NCBI GenBank assembly: GCA_040772005.1
Contig: JAXGYZ010000005.1
Coordinates: 352,929-416,928 of the forward strand
From: MWBF01 sp040772005
GTDB taxonomy: Bacteria; Chloroflexota; Anaerolineae; CG2-30-64-16
Reading direction: 5' to 3'
DNA: 64,000 nucleotides
Made by a program: the position numbers and the translations under genes
Shown here: positions 27,122-34,682 of the stretch, in pieces
Numbering within the stretch: position 1 is the first letter of the stretch
Layout of the letters: every line of letters starts with the position of its first letter
The notes under the pieces: model-generated
The model's database searches: none
Seen by the model: only the letters and a program-made list of their open reading frames with translations
Told to the model about the DNA's origin: nothing

Positions 27122-28207
27122 TTGTCATTCACATCCTTTTCCGCCCCCATCACGCCCGATTGGGAGGCCTTTGTCCGCTGCATCCGTCGCGAGGGCACGC
27201 CGCGCCGGGTCCACTATATCGAGCTGTTCCTGGACGGCGAAGTCTGGCAGGCCGTGGGGCAGCGGTTCGGCCTCTTCGACGGCCTGGACCCCGCCGATCC
27301 CTTCTTCCTGCCCAAGGCTAACATTGCCATCCAACGGTATCTCGGCTACGACTACGTGCGCTGCGGCGTCGAGGGGCTGGAAATGCCCATGAACTATCAC
27401 CGCACCGACGACACTGCGGACCTGGTGCGGGACGGCGGGCGGCGCTACATGGACGAGCACCGCGGGCCGATCACGACCTGGGCCGAGTTCGAGGCCTATC
27501 CCTGGCCCGACCCGGCTACGGCGACGACGCGTTCGCTGGAGTTCTACCAGCGGCATCTGCCTGACGACATGTGCATCATCGCCGGCGGCGGCTTCGGGCA
27601 CTTCGCGGAGCATCTCACCTGGCTGATGGGCTACGAGTCGCTGTGCTACGCGCTCTACGACCAGCGCGACCTCGTCCGTGCACTTGCGGATAAGCTGCTG
27701 GTCATGCAGGAGGCGATCCTCCGCACCATCTTGCAGTTTGACCGGGTGAAGGTGGTCTGGGGCAGCGACGACATGGGCTTCCGCACGGGTACGCTCATCA
27801 GCCCGAACGACCTGCGCGAGTTCGTGCTGCCCGGCCACCGGCGCATGGCCGAGATGGCGCACGAGCGGCGCCTGCCTTACCTGCTGCACTCCTGCGGCAA
27901 GCTCGAAGCCATCATGCCCGACCTGATCGACGATGTGCAGATCGACGCGCGGCACTCTTTCGAGGATGTCATCGAGCCGGTCATCGAGGCGAAGCAGCGT
28001 TACGGCGACCGCATTGCGCTGCTCGGCGGCATCGACCTGGACTTCCTCTGCAGGGCTGACGAAGCAGCCGTGCGCCGCCGCGTGCGCGCGACGCTGGCCG
28101 CCTGCCATCCCGGCGGCGGCTACTGCCTGGGCACGGGCAACAGCGTGGCGAACTACATCCCGCTGGACAACTACCTGGCGATGCAGGACGAGGGCCGGCG
28201 GTATTAA
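27122..28207 (+). CDS. uroporphyrinogen decarboxylase (UroD/MtaA)-family protein, paralogue 2
   Basis: A 361-aa UroD-superfamily protein. It has MGYESLCYALYDQRDLV, VVWGSDDMGFRTGTLISP, the motif LLHSCGKLEAIMPDLIDDV with His-x-Cys, IDARHSFED, and YCLGTGNSVANYIPLDN with a later Cys. His, Cys and Cys match the zinc ligands of MtaA-type methyltransferases, so methyl transfer is a reasonable guess. The start is TTG at 27122, five bases after a strong GGAGG site; no ATG fits. It follows paralogue 1 by 19 bases and the two proteins differ widely, so this is not a recent duplication. Confidence 0.75.
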   Translation: MSFTSFSAPITPDWEAFVRCIRREGTPRRVHYIELFLDGEVWQAVGQRFGLFDGLDPADPFFLPKANIAIQRYLGYDYVRCGVEGLEMPMNYHRTDDTADLVRDGGRRYMDEHRGPITTWAEFEAYPWPDPATATTRSLEFYQRHLPDDMCIIAGGGFGHFAEHLTWLMGYESLCYALYDQRDLVRALADKLLVMQEAILRTILQFDRVKVVWGSDDMGFRTGTLISPNDLREFVLPGHRRMAEMAHERRLPYLLHSCGKLEAIMPDLIDDVQIDARHSFEDVIEPVIEAKQRYGDRIALLGGIDLDFLCRADEAAVRRRVRATLAACHPGGGYCLGTGNSVANYIPLDNYLAMQDEGRRY

Positions 28208-28231
28208 ACACACCTAACCAGATTCGCCATC

Positions 28232-28258
28232 GTAGGGGCGGGGTTACCCCGCCCCTAC
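28232..28258. terminator. perfect 12-bp hairpin before the dehydrogenase gene
   Basis: GTAGGGGCGGGG-TTA-CCCCGCCCCTAC is a perfect stem with a 3-base loop. It lies 25 bases after the UroD-family stop and 14 before the next ATG. It also belongs to a widespread GTAGGGGCGGG intergenic repeat class. Confidence 0.6.
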
Positions 28259-28271
28259 AGCGAGGTTTTCT

Positions 28272-29291
28272 ATGGCACAATCATACCGCACCCTGTTCAT
28301 CACCGAGCGCGGCCTGTTCCACCAGCAGGCCGCGCTGCGCGACGCGCCGCCGGAGCTGGCTGTCATCATGCTCCGCCAGCCTGAGCGCGCCGAATTCATC
28401 GCCCACCTTGCGGACGCCGACTTCCTTATCAGCGAGCGCTCAGGCATCATCGACGCCGAGATGCTGGCGGTCGCGCCGCGGCTGAAGCTCATCGTGCGGC
28501 TCGGATCATTGGCGCACGACATCGACCGGGCCGCAGCCGAGGCGCGCGGCATCCGCGTCGTCACCTGGCCGCAGCCCGGCGTCATCTACGTCGCGGAGCA
28601 CGTCGTGCTGCAAATGCTGGCGCTGGCTAAGCGGCTGCGCGAGGTGGAGGCGGTCGCGCTCGCGGCGGGCGATTGGGGGCCAAGCCGCCGCACGGACGAA
28701 GACACCTTCGCGTACAACTGGTCGGACCGGCAGGGTCTGGCTGGGCTGTGGGGCCAGGCGGTCGGTATCCTGGGATTCGGGGAGATCGGCGCGGAGCTGG
28801 CCCGGCGGCTGCGCGGGTGGGAATGCCGCGTCAGCTATCACCGCCGCCGCAGGCTGCCCGCCGAGGTCGAGGCCGAGCTGGGCATCACGTATGCGACGTG
28901 GGACGCGGTGCTGGCCGGCAGCGATTTCGTGGTGAATCTGCTGCCCTACTTCCCGGAGACCGACCTGGCGCTGGACGCCGCAGCGTTCGGCCAGATGCGC
29001 CGGGGCGCGTGCCTGGTGAGCTGCGGCAGCGGGAGCGTGATCGATGAAGGGGCGCTGGCTGAGGCCGTGCGGAGCGGGCGGCTAGGCGGCGCGGCGCTGG
29101 ACACTTACGAGTGGGAACCCTTGCAGCCGGACAACCCGCTGCGCCGGCTGGCGCTGGAGGACCCGCACGCCAACGTGCTGTTGACGCCGCACATTGCCGC
29201 GGGTGCGGCCCGTGCCGGCGAGCAGGCGTCCCGCCGGCGGGACTTTGAGCCGATTATGCGGTATCTGCGGGATAAGCAGAGTGGTTTGTAG
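28272..29291 (+). CDS. D-isomer-specific 2-hydroxyacid dehydrogenase family protein lacking the catalytic arginine
   Basis: A 339-aa NAD(P)-dependent dehydrogenase fold. GILGFGEIGAELARRL is the dinucleotide-binding loop, and the basic run YHRRRR after the second strand suggests NADP preference. Of the usual Arg-Glu-His catalytic set, Glu282 (TYEWEP) and His307 (LLTPHIAAG) are present, but the Arg of the NxxRG motif is Ser253 (LVSCGSGSVIDEGAL). The enzyme may therefore be altered or inactive as a classical 2-hydroxyacid dehydrogenase. Its context is sugar catabolism. The TAG stop lies within a dispersed repeat (29285-29340). Confidence 0.8.
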   Translation: MAQSYRTLFITERGLFHQQAALRDAPPELAVIMLRQPERAEFIAHLADADFLISERSGIIDAEMLAVAPRLKLIVRLGSLAHDIDRAAAEARGIRVVTWPQPGVIYVAEHVVLQMLALAKRLREVEAVALAAGDWGPSRRTDEDTFAYNWSDRQGLAGLWGQAVGILGFGEIGAELARRLRGWECRVSYHRRRRLPAEVEAELGITYATWDAVLAGSDFVVNLLPYFPETDLALDAAAFGQMRRGACLVSCGSGSVIDEGALAEAVRSGRLGGAALDTYEWEPLQPDNPLRRLALEDPHANVLLTPHIAAGAARAGEQASRRRDFEPIMRYLRDKQSGL

Positions 29292-29340
29292 TGGGCGCTT
29301 AAGCGCCTTCGTCTGCGGGGGCTGAAGCCCCTACTACAAA
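29285..29340. repeat. GTAGTGGGCGCTTAAGCGCC palindromic repeat carrying a stop codon
   Basis: TTTGTAGT (29285-29292) and ACTACAAA (29333-29340) are the outer arms; GGCGCTTAAGCGCC and GGGGCTGAAGCCCC are inner palindromes. The TAG of the dehydrogenase gene lies in GTAG. Related copies are at 45724-45744 and 58306-58361. It separates two convergent genes and may be a two-way terminator. Confidence 0.75.
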
Positions 29341-29354
29341 CCCACGCGCGCCCC

Positions 29355-30074
29355 TTACACCCTCACAAACCGGTCGGCCTCCAGCACGAACACCGTCGCG
29401 CCGTAGCCCGGCATGCCCTTCTCGATCGGGTTGGCCTCGGTGCGCGGGCGGCAGTTTGAGTTGATTAACTCCAACACATCGTCTACCTGGCTCTCTTCCA
29501 CGCCTACCAGCAGCGTCACATTGCCTCTGCGGAAGAAGCCGCCCGCCGTGTTCATGCGTGTCACCCGGTATCCGCCACCGATCAACGCGCGCGTGACCTG
29601 GTCGGCATCTTCGTTCGCGACAATACTGAGTACCAGTTGCATGGCCTGTGCTCCTGTGCTGGATGGTGCGGACGCTGCGCCGGTTGCCTCCGGTACAGTC
29701 TTTTCATCGGTAATGGGGGCATTGTCACCGGCCACGAGACGGGCGAACCGTTTGACCGGGAAGGAGAAGACGGTCGCGCCGCCCACCAGGACCTCCAGCG
29801 GCAGCGCGGGCGCAGTCAGCGCCAGGTGTGCGGGCTCCGCACCGGTGGGCGTCGGGTTGATGTAGCGCTTGCGCGTGCGGCAGGTCTTGCGGATGACGTC
29901 GAGGACGGTGTCGATCTCCTCCTCCTGAACGCCGGCCAGCACCGTGACGTTACCGCGCGCCAGGAACCCGCCGATCGTATTCAGCCGGGTGAGGCGGATG
30001 CCTGCCTGGTTGAGCCGCTTGCTCAACAGGTCTGCATCCTCGTCCTGTATGATCGCAAACAAGAGGTGCATCAT
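29355..30074 (-). CDS. tandem DarA/PII-like cyclic-di-AMP receptor protein
   Basis: A 239-aa cytoplasmic protein made of two DarA (PstA-type, PF06153-like) domains. Domain 1 (about 1-112) has AIIQDEDADLL, LTRLNTIGGFLARGNVTVLAGV and GGATVFSFPVKRF. Domain 2 (about 145-239) has SIVANEDADQV, VTRMNTAGGFFRRGNVTLLV and YGATVFVLEADRF. The TGGF/GN loop is the nucleotide-binding signature in characterised DarA proteins, which are single-domain and form trimers binding c-di-AMP between subunits. Here both copies keep the signature, joined by an Ala/Ser/Thr linker. The ATG follows GGGGAG at good spacing, and a consensus promoter lies upstream. Confidence 0.85.
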   Translation of the reverse strand: MMHLLFAIIQDEDADLLSKRLNQAGIRLTRLNTIGGFLARGNVTVLAGVQEEEIDTVLDVIRKTCRTRKRYINPTPTGAEPAHLALTAPALPLEVLVGGATVFSFPVKRFARLVAGDNAPITDEKTVPEATGAASAPSSTGAQAMQLVLSIVANEDADQVTRALIGGGYRVTRMNTAGGFFRRGNVTLLVGVEESQVDDVLELINSNCRPRTEANPIEKGMPGYGATVFVLEADRFVRV

Positions 30075-30151
30075 TGGAATCTCCCCTCTACCTGCCCGGT
30101 ACCGGCAAGAAAAACTATTTTGCCCGCTTGACCGCCATGAAATCTTTTGCT

Positions 30152-30181
30152 ATTATACCTGATAAATGCCGTATGTGTCAA
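30152..30181 (-). promoter_or_regulatory. consensus sigma-70 promoter of the DarA gene
   Basis: On the minus strand TTGACA (30181-30176) and TATAAT (30157-30152) are both perfect matches, 18 bases apart. They lie about 80 bases upstream of the tandem DarA start. This is the best-matched promoter seen in the window. Confidence 0.75.
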
Positions 30182-30202
30182 GTGTTTTGCCCGTGCGGGG
30201 CG

Positions 30203-30275
30203 CGTTTCATACTGGGGGCGAACGCGGCCATTCGTTTATCCGCGATGGCCGCGCCCCCAACGTGAAACGCACCCG
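30203..30275. repeat. imperfect inverted repeat with GGCCATTCG core
   Basis: GCGTTTCATACTGGGGGCG (about 30202-30220) and CGCCCCCAACGTGAAACGC (about 30253-30271) are near complements; between them GGCCATTCGTTTATCCGCGATGGCC belongs to the family at 10818-10868. It lies upstream of the RpiR gene. Confidence 0.6.
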
Positions 30276-30301
30276 CCCGTGCGGCGAACTGAGGGAAGGC
30301 C

Positions 30302-31165
30302 ATGCGAGAGGCTCCACACGGGGCGCGGGATAACCTGCTCCTCGCAATTCGTGCCCTGCTGCCCGCACTCAACGAGCAGGAGCAGAAGGTCGGCCAGTAC
30401 GTCCTGGATAACCCCGAGGACGTGCTATACCTGGCGATCAGCGAGCTTGCCCAACGCTGCGCAGTGAGCGATGCGACGGTGTTCCGTTTCTGCAAGCGCG
30501 TCGGCACGGACGGCTACGGTGACCTCAAGATCCGTCTGGCCCAGGTCCTCGCAGCCAGCCGCACCGTGACCTACCCCGCAGTGCAGACACAGGATTCGCT
30601 GGCCGAAGCCGCGCGCAAGGTCATCACTGCCGACGTCAAGGCCCTCGAAGACACGCTGAGTGTCCTCGACCTCGCCGCGCTGGAACGCTGCGCAGACACG
30701 CTGCTCGCCGCGCGTCGCGTGGACATCTACGGTTCGGGGGGCGGCGCAGTAGCCGCGCTGGAACTGCAATACAAGCTGCAGCGGGTGGGCGTGCGCGCGG
30801 TCGTGCATACCGACCCCGAGATGCAGGTCATCTCCGCGACGCTGCTCACCGCGGAGGATGCTGCGGTGGGCATCTCACATTCCGGCGCGTCGGACGAGGT
30901 CCACCATGCGCTGTCGGTCGCGAAGCAGTCCGGCGCACGCACCATCGCCATGACCAATCACCCGGTCTCCCCCATCGCCGCGCTGGCCGACATCCAGCTC
31001 CGCACTGCTGCGCAGGAAGCGCTGGCGCACGGTTACCCGCTGGGCGCGCGCGTCGCGCAGGTCGCGCTCATCGATGTGCTCTATGCCGTCCTGGCGCAGA
31101 AGCGACCTGAGGAAAGCGAGCGCAGCCTGGGCCGGATTGCCGAGGTGCTCTACCGCCGGCGCTGA
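30302..31165 (+). CDS. RpiR/MurR-family sugar-phosphate-responsive transcription regulator
   Basis: A 287-aa regulator with an N-terminal RpiR helix-turn-helix (LNEQEQKVGQYVLDNPEDVL, LAISELAQRCAVSDATVFRF) and a C-terminal SIS domain that binds phosphosugars (DIYGSGGGAVAALELQYKL, VGISHSGASDEVHHAL, TMTNHPVSPIA-type region). RpiR proteins control sugar catabolic genes in response to phosphosugars. It stands just upstream of the LacI regulator and the sugar importer. GAGGGAAGG precedes the ATG. Confidence 0.9.
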   Translation: MREAPHGARDNLLLAIRALLPALNEQEQKVGQYVLDNPEDVLYLAISELAQRCAVSDATVFRFCKRVGTDGYGDLKIRLAQVLAASRTVTYPAVQTQDSLAEAARKVITADVKALEDTLSVLDLAALERCADTLLAARRVDIYGSGGGAVAALELQYKLQRVGVRAVVHTDPEMQVISATLLTAEDAAVGISHSGASDEVHHALSVAKQSGARTIAMTNHPVSPIAALADIQLRTAAQEALAHGYPLGARVAQVALIDVLYAVLAQKRPEESERSLGRIAEVLYRRR

Positions 31166-31387
31166 CTTTCCCCGGCAAATATTGTGCTTTGTTTTCCAGG
31201 GCGGTTTCAGAGTGCATCAGGTGAACCCACCCGGCAACTGAAGTTGCGGCTACCGTTGCGAAGTCTGCCTTCGCAGACTGGAAACTAACCGACGCAGGTC
31301 GGTTTTGCAGTGGTAGCCGCAGTTTCAACTGCCAGGCAGAAGGCACGAGTGCAACATGATTTCGCCCTGTTTGTTTTCGCTACCCTC

Positions 31388-31417
31388 TTGACAAGCACCC
31401 CCGGGTGGGTGTATAAC
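31388..31417 (+). promoter_or_regulatory. promoter of the LacI-family gene
   Basis: TTGACA (31388-31393) is a perfect -35 box and TATAAC (31412-31417) a near-perfect -10 box, spaced 18 bases. The -10 box lies inside the operator palindrome, so bound repressor would block it. Confidence 0.75.
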
Positions 31418-31440
31418 ACGTGTTAGCTAACACGTGTTAT
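31413..31440. promoter_or_regulatory. 28-bp perfect palindrome, probable LacI-family operator
   Basis: The sequence is exactly self-complementary over 28 bases. It is built of two AACACGTGTT motifs around a central AGCT. LacI-family operators are typically palindromic, often with central CG; here the site overlaps the -10 box and lies about 50 bases before the LacI start, indicating autoregulation. Confidence 0.75.
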
Positions 31441-31490
31441 CTCGCACTCGACATCTACGGCAGCAGTTTTTTCTTCGCACAGGCGACCCG

Positions 31491-32558
31491 ATGAAGCGTC
31501 CGACACAGGCAGATGTAGCCAAACTGGCAGGCGTATCCCGAGCGGTGGTGTCGCACGTCCTGAACGCCCGGACGGACGGCCCGATCACCATCACGCCGGA
31601 GACGCGGCGCCGCGTGCTGGCGGCCATGGAGCAGCTCGGCTACCAGCCCGATGCCGCGGCGCAATCCTTGCGCCTGGGCCGCACCCGCAGCGTCGGCGTC
31701 CTCATCCCGGATGCGCATAACCCGCACTACTGGCAGATTGTGCAGGGCATCGAGAGCGAGGCCCAGGCCCACGGCTACGACCTGTTCTTGAGCAGCACCT
31801 CCCTCGACCCCGACCGCGAGCTCGCGGCGGTGCGAGCGCTGATGCGCGGGCGCATCGACGGCCTCATCCTGCTGTTGACCTATCGCGGCCTGCTCGACCC
31901 GGAGTTGCAGGTGCTCGTGCACACCCGGAATCCCCTGGTGCTGGTGGGCGGCGCGCCGCGCGCCGAATGTCATTATGATGTTGTGCTGACGGGCCTGCCC
32001 GATGGCGCGGCGGAGATGATGCGTCACCTCATCGGCCTGGGCCATCGCCGCATCGGGCTGGTCTACGGCGTCGCGGCCCCTGATCTGGGCGCCGATCGCC
32101 TGAACGCCTATCATCACGAGCTCGCCGCCATAGGCGAGGCCACCGACGACTCCCTGGTGGTGCGCTGCGGTCCCCGGCTGGAGGACGGCTACCAGGCCGC
32201 CTTTGCTTTGTTGGATCGTAAGCCGCGTCCGACTGCCATCCTGGCAATCAACGACTACCTGGCCCTCGGCGTCCTGCGCGCGTGCGCCGACCGCGGCCTG
32301 CAAGTGCCGGAAGACATCTCCGTGGCGGGGTTCGATGACATCGAGACAGCGGCCTACCTTGTTCCGGCCCTGACCACCGTCCGCACGAATGCGGAAGAGC
32401 TGGGCCGGAGTGCCTTGCGTCTTCTGCTGGCGCGTATGCAGCAGCCCGACCGGGGATGCCAGCAGGTTTACGTGCCATCGCAACTGGCCGTGCGCGGTTC
32501 GACCGGGCCGGCGACCCGGCGGCAGCCCGCTGAGGTACAACTGAGCGCGGCTGCCTGA
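31491..32558 (+). CDS. LacI-family transcription regulator
   Basis: A 355-aa repressor-type protein. The DNA-binding helix-turn-helix and hinge are at the N-terminus (ADVAKLAGVSRAVVSHVLNA, TRRRVLAAMEQLGYQPDAAA), followed by a periplasmic-binding-like sugar domain (VGVLIPDAHNPHYWQIVQGI, LGHRRIGLVYG, ILAINDYLALGVLRAC, ISVAGFDDIETA). ATG at 31491 is chosen; the reading frame opens earlier, but that part is operator sequence. It probably controls itself and the downstream importer in response to a sugar; a second operator copy was not seen upstream of the importer. Confidence 0.93.
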   Translation: MKRPTQADVAKLAGVSRAVVSHVLNARTDGPITITPETRRRVLAAMEQLGYQPDAAAQSLRLGRTRSVGVLIPDAHNPHYWQIVQGIESEAQAHGYDLFLSSTSLDPDRELAAVRALMRGRIDGLILLLTYRGLLDPELQVLVHTRNPLVLVGGAPRAECHYDVVLTGLPDGAAEMMRHLIGLGHRRIGLVYGVAAPDLGADRLNAYHHELAAIGEATDDSLVVRCGPRLEDGYQAAFALLDRKPRPTAILAINDYLALGVLRACADRGLQVPEDISVAGFDDIETAAYLVPALTTVRTNAEELGRSALRLLLARMQQPDRGCQQVYVPSQLAVRGSTGPATRRQPAEVQLSAAA

Positions 32559-32719
32559 CACCATATCGGATCGACAGGGGCGCCCGCTGGTTGCTCCTGC
32601 TGAGAAGGCATCTCGGAAGGGAGGTGATGGCGAGCAGAGATCTACCCTGTGCAATTGACCCGTTGTCCGTTCTCTTTCACCGTACCTCACACCGCAACAT
32701 CCTGAGGAGGAGTGTTTCA

Positions 32720-34516
32720 ATGAAGACGCACAAGACAATCTGGGCGCTGATGGCATTGACGATCGTGCTGTCCATGCTGTTGGCCGCGTGCGCGCCCGCC
32801 GCGCAGCCCGCCCCCGCGCCTGCGGCAACGCAAGTCCCCGCTGAGGCGCCTGCCGCCGAAGAGCCCGCGCCCGCCGAGGCGCCCGCGCCGACCGAGGCCC
32901 CCGCCGAAGAACCGGTCGCGGAAGCCACCCCCGAACCCGCGCCGGCTGAAGCCGAGGGCATGGCCGGTGAGGTCGTCGTCAGCATCCAGGGTGAGGACAC
33001 GCAGACCTGGCAGGCGCTGTGCGACGCATACACCGCCAAGAATCCCAACGCGAAGTGCTCCGTCGAGCTGAAGCCCGGCGAAGGCTACCAGGACTGGATC
33101 CGCACGCAGTTCGCCGGCGGCACGCCGCGGCCCTCCTGGGTTAACGGCAATGTCGTAGCCGACCTGATGACAGCCAAGAAGTTCGTCAACCTGGAGGACT
33201 ACCTCGATCGCGAGAACCCCTACAACGAGAACAAGCCCTGGCGCGACAGTTTCGACCAGACCGTCATGGCCCTCTCCCGCGACGCGACCACCGGCGAGCT
33301 CTACCACCTCAGCCTCGAGATGGTCAAGATCATCTGGTTCTACAATATGGAAATCGCCGAGAAGATCGGCATGACCGAGGCGCCCAAGACCTGGGATGAG
33401 ATGGCCGCTCAGATGGAAAAGGCACAGGGCGCGGATGTGATCCCGCTCTGCATCGGCGGCGACTTCCAGGAGTTCTGGGAGATGCGCATCGGCTGGCTCG
33501 CCCGGATGTACCAGGACGGCTTCTACTGCGCACCTGAGAAGTGGGAACTGAGCCGCTGCCAGGAAGGCGACTGGTGCTTCGAGAAGGGCGTGGACGACCT
33601 CTTCCCGGCCGAGAACTGGGCCGAAGACCCGCACTTCGACGATGCCGACAAGGTCCACCAGAACCTGGTCCGTTGGTTGCTGGCCTTCCAGGAGGGCAAG
33701 CTCGGCCCGAAGGACCCGGAGTATCGGGCCCTGATGGAAGGATTCAAGCAGGTGTTCAAGCCTGAGAACCTGCCGCCCGGGTGGACCGGCGTCAACGGCA
33801 CGACTGCCTACTCGCTGTTCCTGTCCGGCAAGTGCCTCTTCTGGCTGGACGGCGGCTGGACGATTGCCAACATCGAGCGGGACATCGCTGACCTCGCCGC
33901 CGGTACGTTCTTCAGCGCCGGCGAAGGCACCCCGACCCCGACGCCCGATCCGTCCTACGCCGGCGTCAAGCCCTTCGCCTTCAGCACCTTCGACAATCCG
34001 AGGATGACGGCCGAAGAAGCGACCTGCCCGTGGCAGCGCACCATCGAGTGGCCGGTCGGCTTCTGGAGCGTGCCCGTCAAGGACGCGGCCCAGAACGACC
34101 TCGAGATCGACTTCATGATGTACGTGACCAGCCCGGAAGGGTGGGCTATCTACCTCGAGAATAAACTCGATCCGAACAATCCGAACGGCGGCATCACCGG
34201 CCCGACCATCGTGCAGGGCGCGGCGCTTCCGCCCGAGGTGGCAGAGAAGTTCGCGAACCTCCAGCCCGTCGGCAACACCGAGAAGACCACTGCGGGCAGC
34301 GGCTTCTCCCGCGGCATCGGCGACTATCAGCCGATGGTGCGCGAGTGGGTCAACCTGGCCCAGCAGTACTTCACCGACCAGATCGACCTGGACACCTACA
34401 TCGAGAAGTATGATGAGGTGCTCCGCCGGCCGGACCTCTGGGAAGGGCTGATGGAACATATGCAGCTCACCGAAGAGGACATGCAGAACCCTGAGAAGAA
34501 GCCGGTCAATAAGTAA
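32720..34516 (+). CDS. extracellular sugar-binding lipoprotein of the ABC importer
   Basis: A 598-aa solute-binding protein, longer than the usual 420-450. Signal peptide with lipobox LLAAC (Cys24), then a 60-residue Ala/Pro/Glu-rich tether (about 25-85), then the binding fold: VVVSIQGEDTQTWQALCDAY, GELYHLSLEMVKIIWFYNME, GTTAYSLFLSGKCLFWLDGG, PVGFWSVPVKDAAQNDLEID. An insertion around residues 270-330 containing several Cys and Trp (FYCAPEKWELSRCQEGDWCF) is unusual. GAGGAGGAG lies before ATG 32720. It should deliver an oligosaccharide to the two permeases that follow. Confidence 0.9.
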   Translation: MKTHKTIWALMALTIVLSMLLAACAPAAQPAPAPAATQVPAEAPAAEEPAPAEAPAPTEAPAEEPVAEATPEPAPAEAEGMAGEVVVSIQGEDTQTWQALCDAYTAKNPNAKCSVELKPGEGYQDWIRTQFAGGTPRPSWVNGNVVADLMTAKKFVNLEDYLDRENPYNENKPWRDSFDQTVMALSRDATTGELYHLSLEMVKIIWFYNMEIAEKIGMTEAPKTWDEMAAQMEKAQGADVIPLCIGGDFQEFWEMRIGWLARMYQDGFYCAPEKWELSRCQEGDWCFEKGVDDLFPAENWAEDPHFDDADKVHQNLVRWLLAFQEGKLGPKDPEYRALMEGFKQVFKPENLPPGWTGVNGTTAYSLFLSGKCLFWLDGGWTIANIERDIADLAAGTFFSAGEGTPTPTPDPSYAGVKPFAFSTFDNPRMTAEEATCPWQRTIEWPVGFWSVPVKDAAQNDLEIDFMMYVTSPEGWAIYLENKLDPNNPNGGITGPTIVQGAALPPEVAEKFANLQPVGNTEKTTAGSGFSRGIGDYQPMVREWVNLAQQYFTDQIDLDTYIEKYDEVLRRPDLWEGLMEHMQLTEEDMQNPEKKPVNK

Positions 34517-34533
34517 GCGTTCGACCGGCAAAC

Positions 34534-34609
34534 GCGGAGTGAAACATCCTCAGATGCGGAGCGGTCCCTTAGGGATGTATCCGTCCGCATCTGAGGATGC
34601 GGACTCCGC
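34534..34609. repeat. palindromic repeat between the binding protein and permease genes
   Basis: CATCCTCAGATGCGGA (34545-34560) and TCCGCATCTGAGGATG (34584-34599) are exact complements; the outer GCGGAGT/ACTCCGC extend the pairing. The core matches the element at the rsmA stop. As a hairpin in the importer operon it could lower permease expression relative to the binding protein. Confidence 0.75.
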
Positions 34610-34682
34610 TCTACTGGCCGACCAACAACCGCAGAGACGTTCCACCCGAACGTCTCTGCAGTCTATCGAACAGGTGAACATC

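Larger units (their letters stand above)
31166..31490. other. 325-bp regulatory gap between RpiR and LacI genes
   Basis: Holds a repeat of the form GGCAACTGAAGTTGCGGCTA ... TAGCCGCAGTTTCAACTGCC (about 31229-31333), with small inner hairpins GTCTGC-CTTC-GCAGAC and CCGACGCAGGTCGG, then the promoter and operator of the LacI gene. No coding region is supported. Confidence 0.7.

Noticed and set aside
32717..34531. Minus-strand open frame of 604 codons opposite the binding lipoprotein
   Set aside because: The plus strand has a perfect lipoprotein signal and binding-protein motifs; the antisense product has none.
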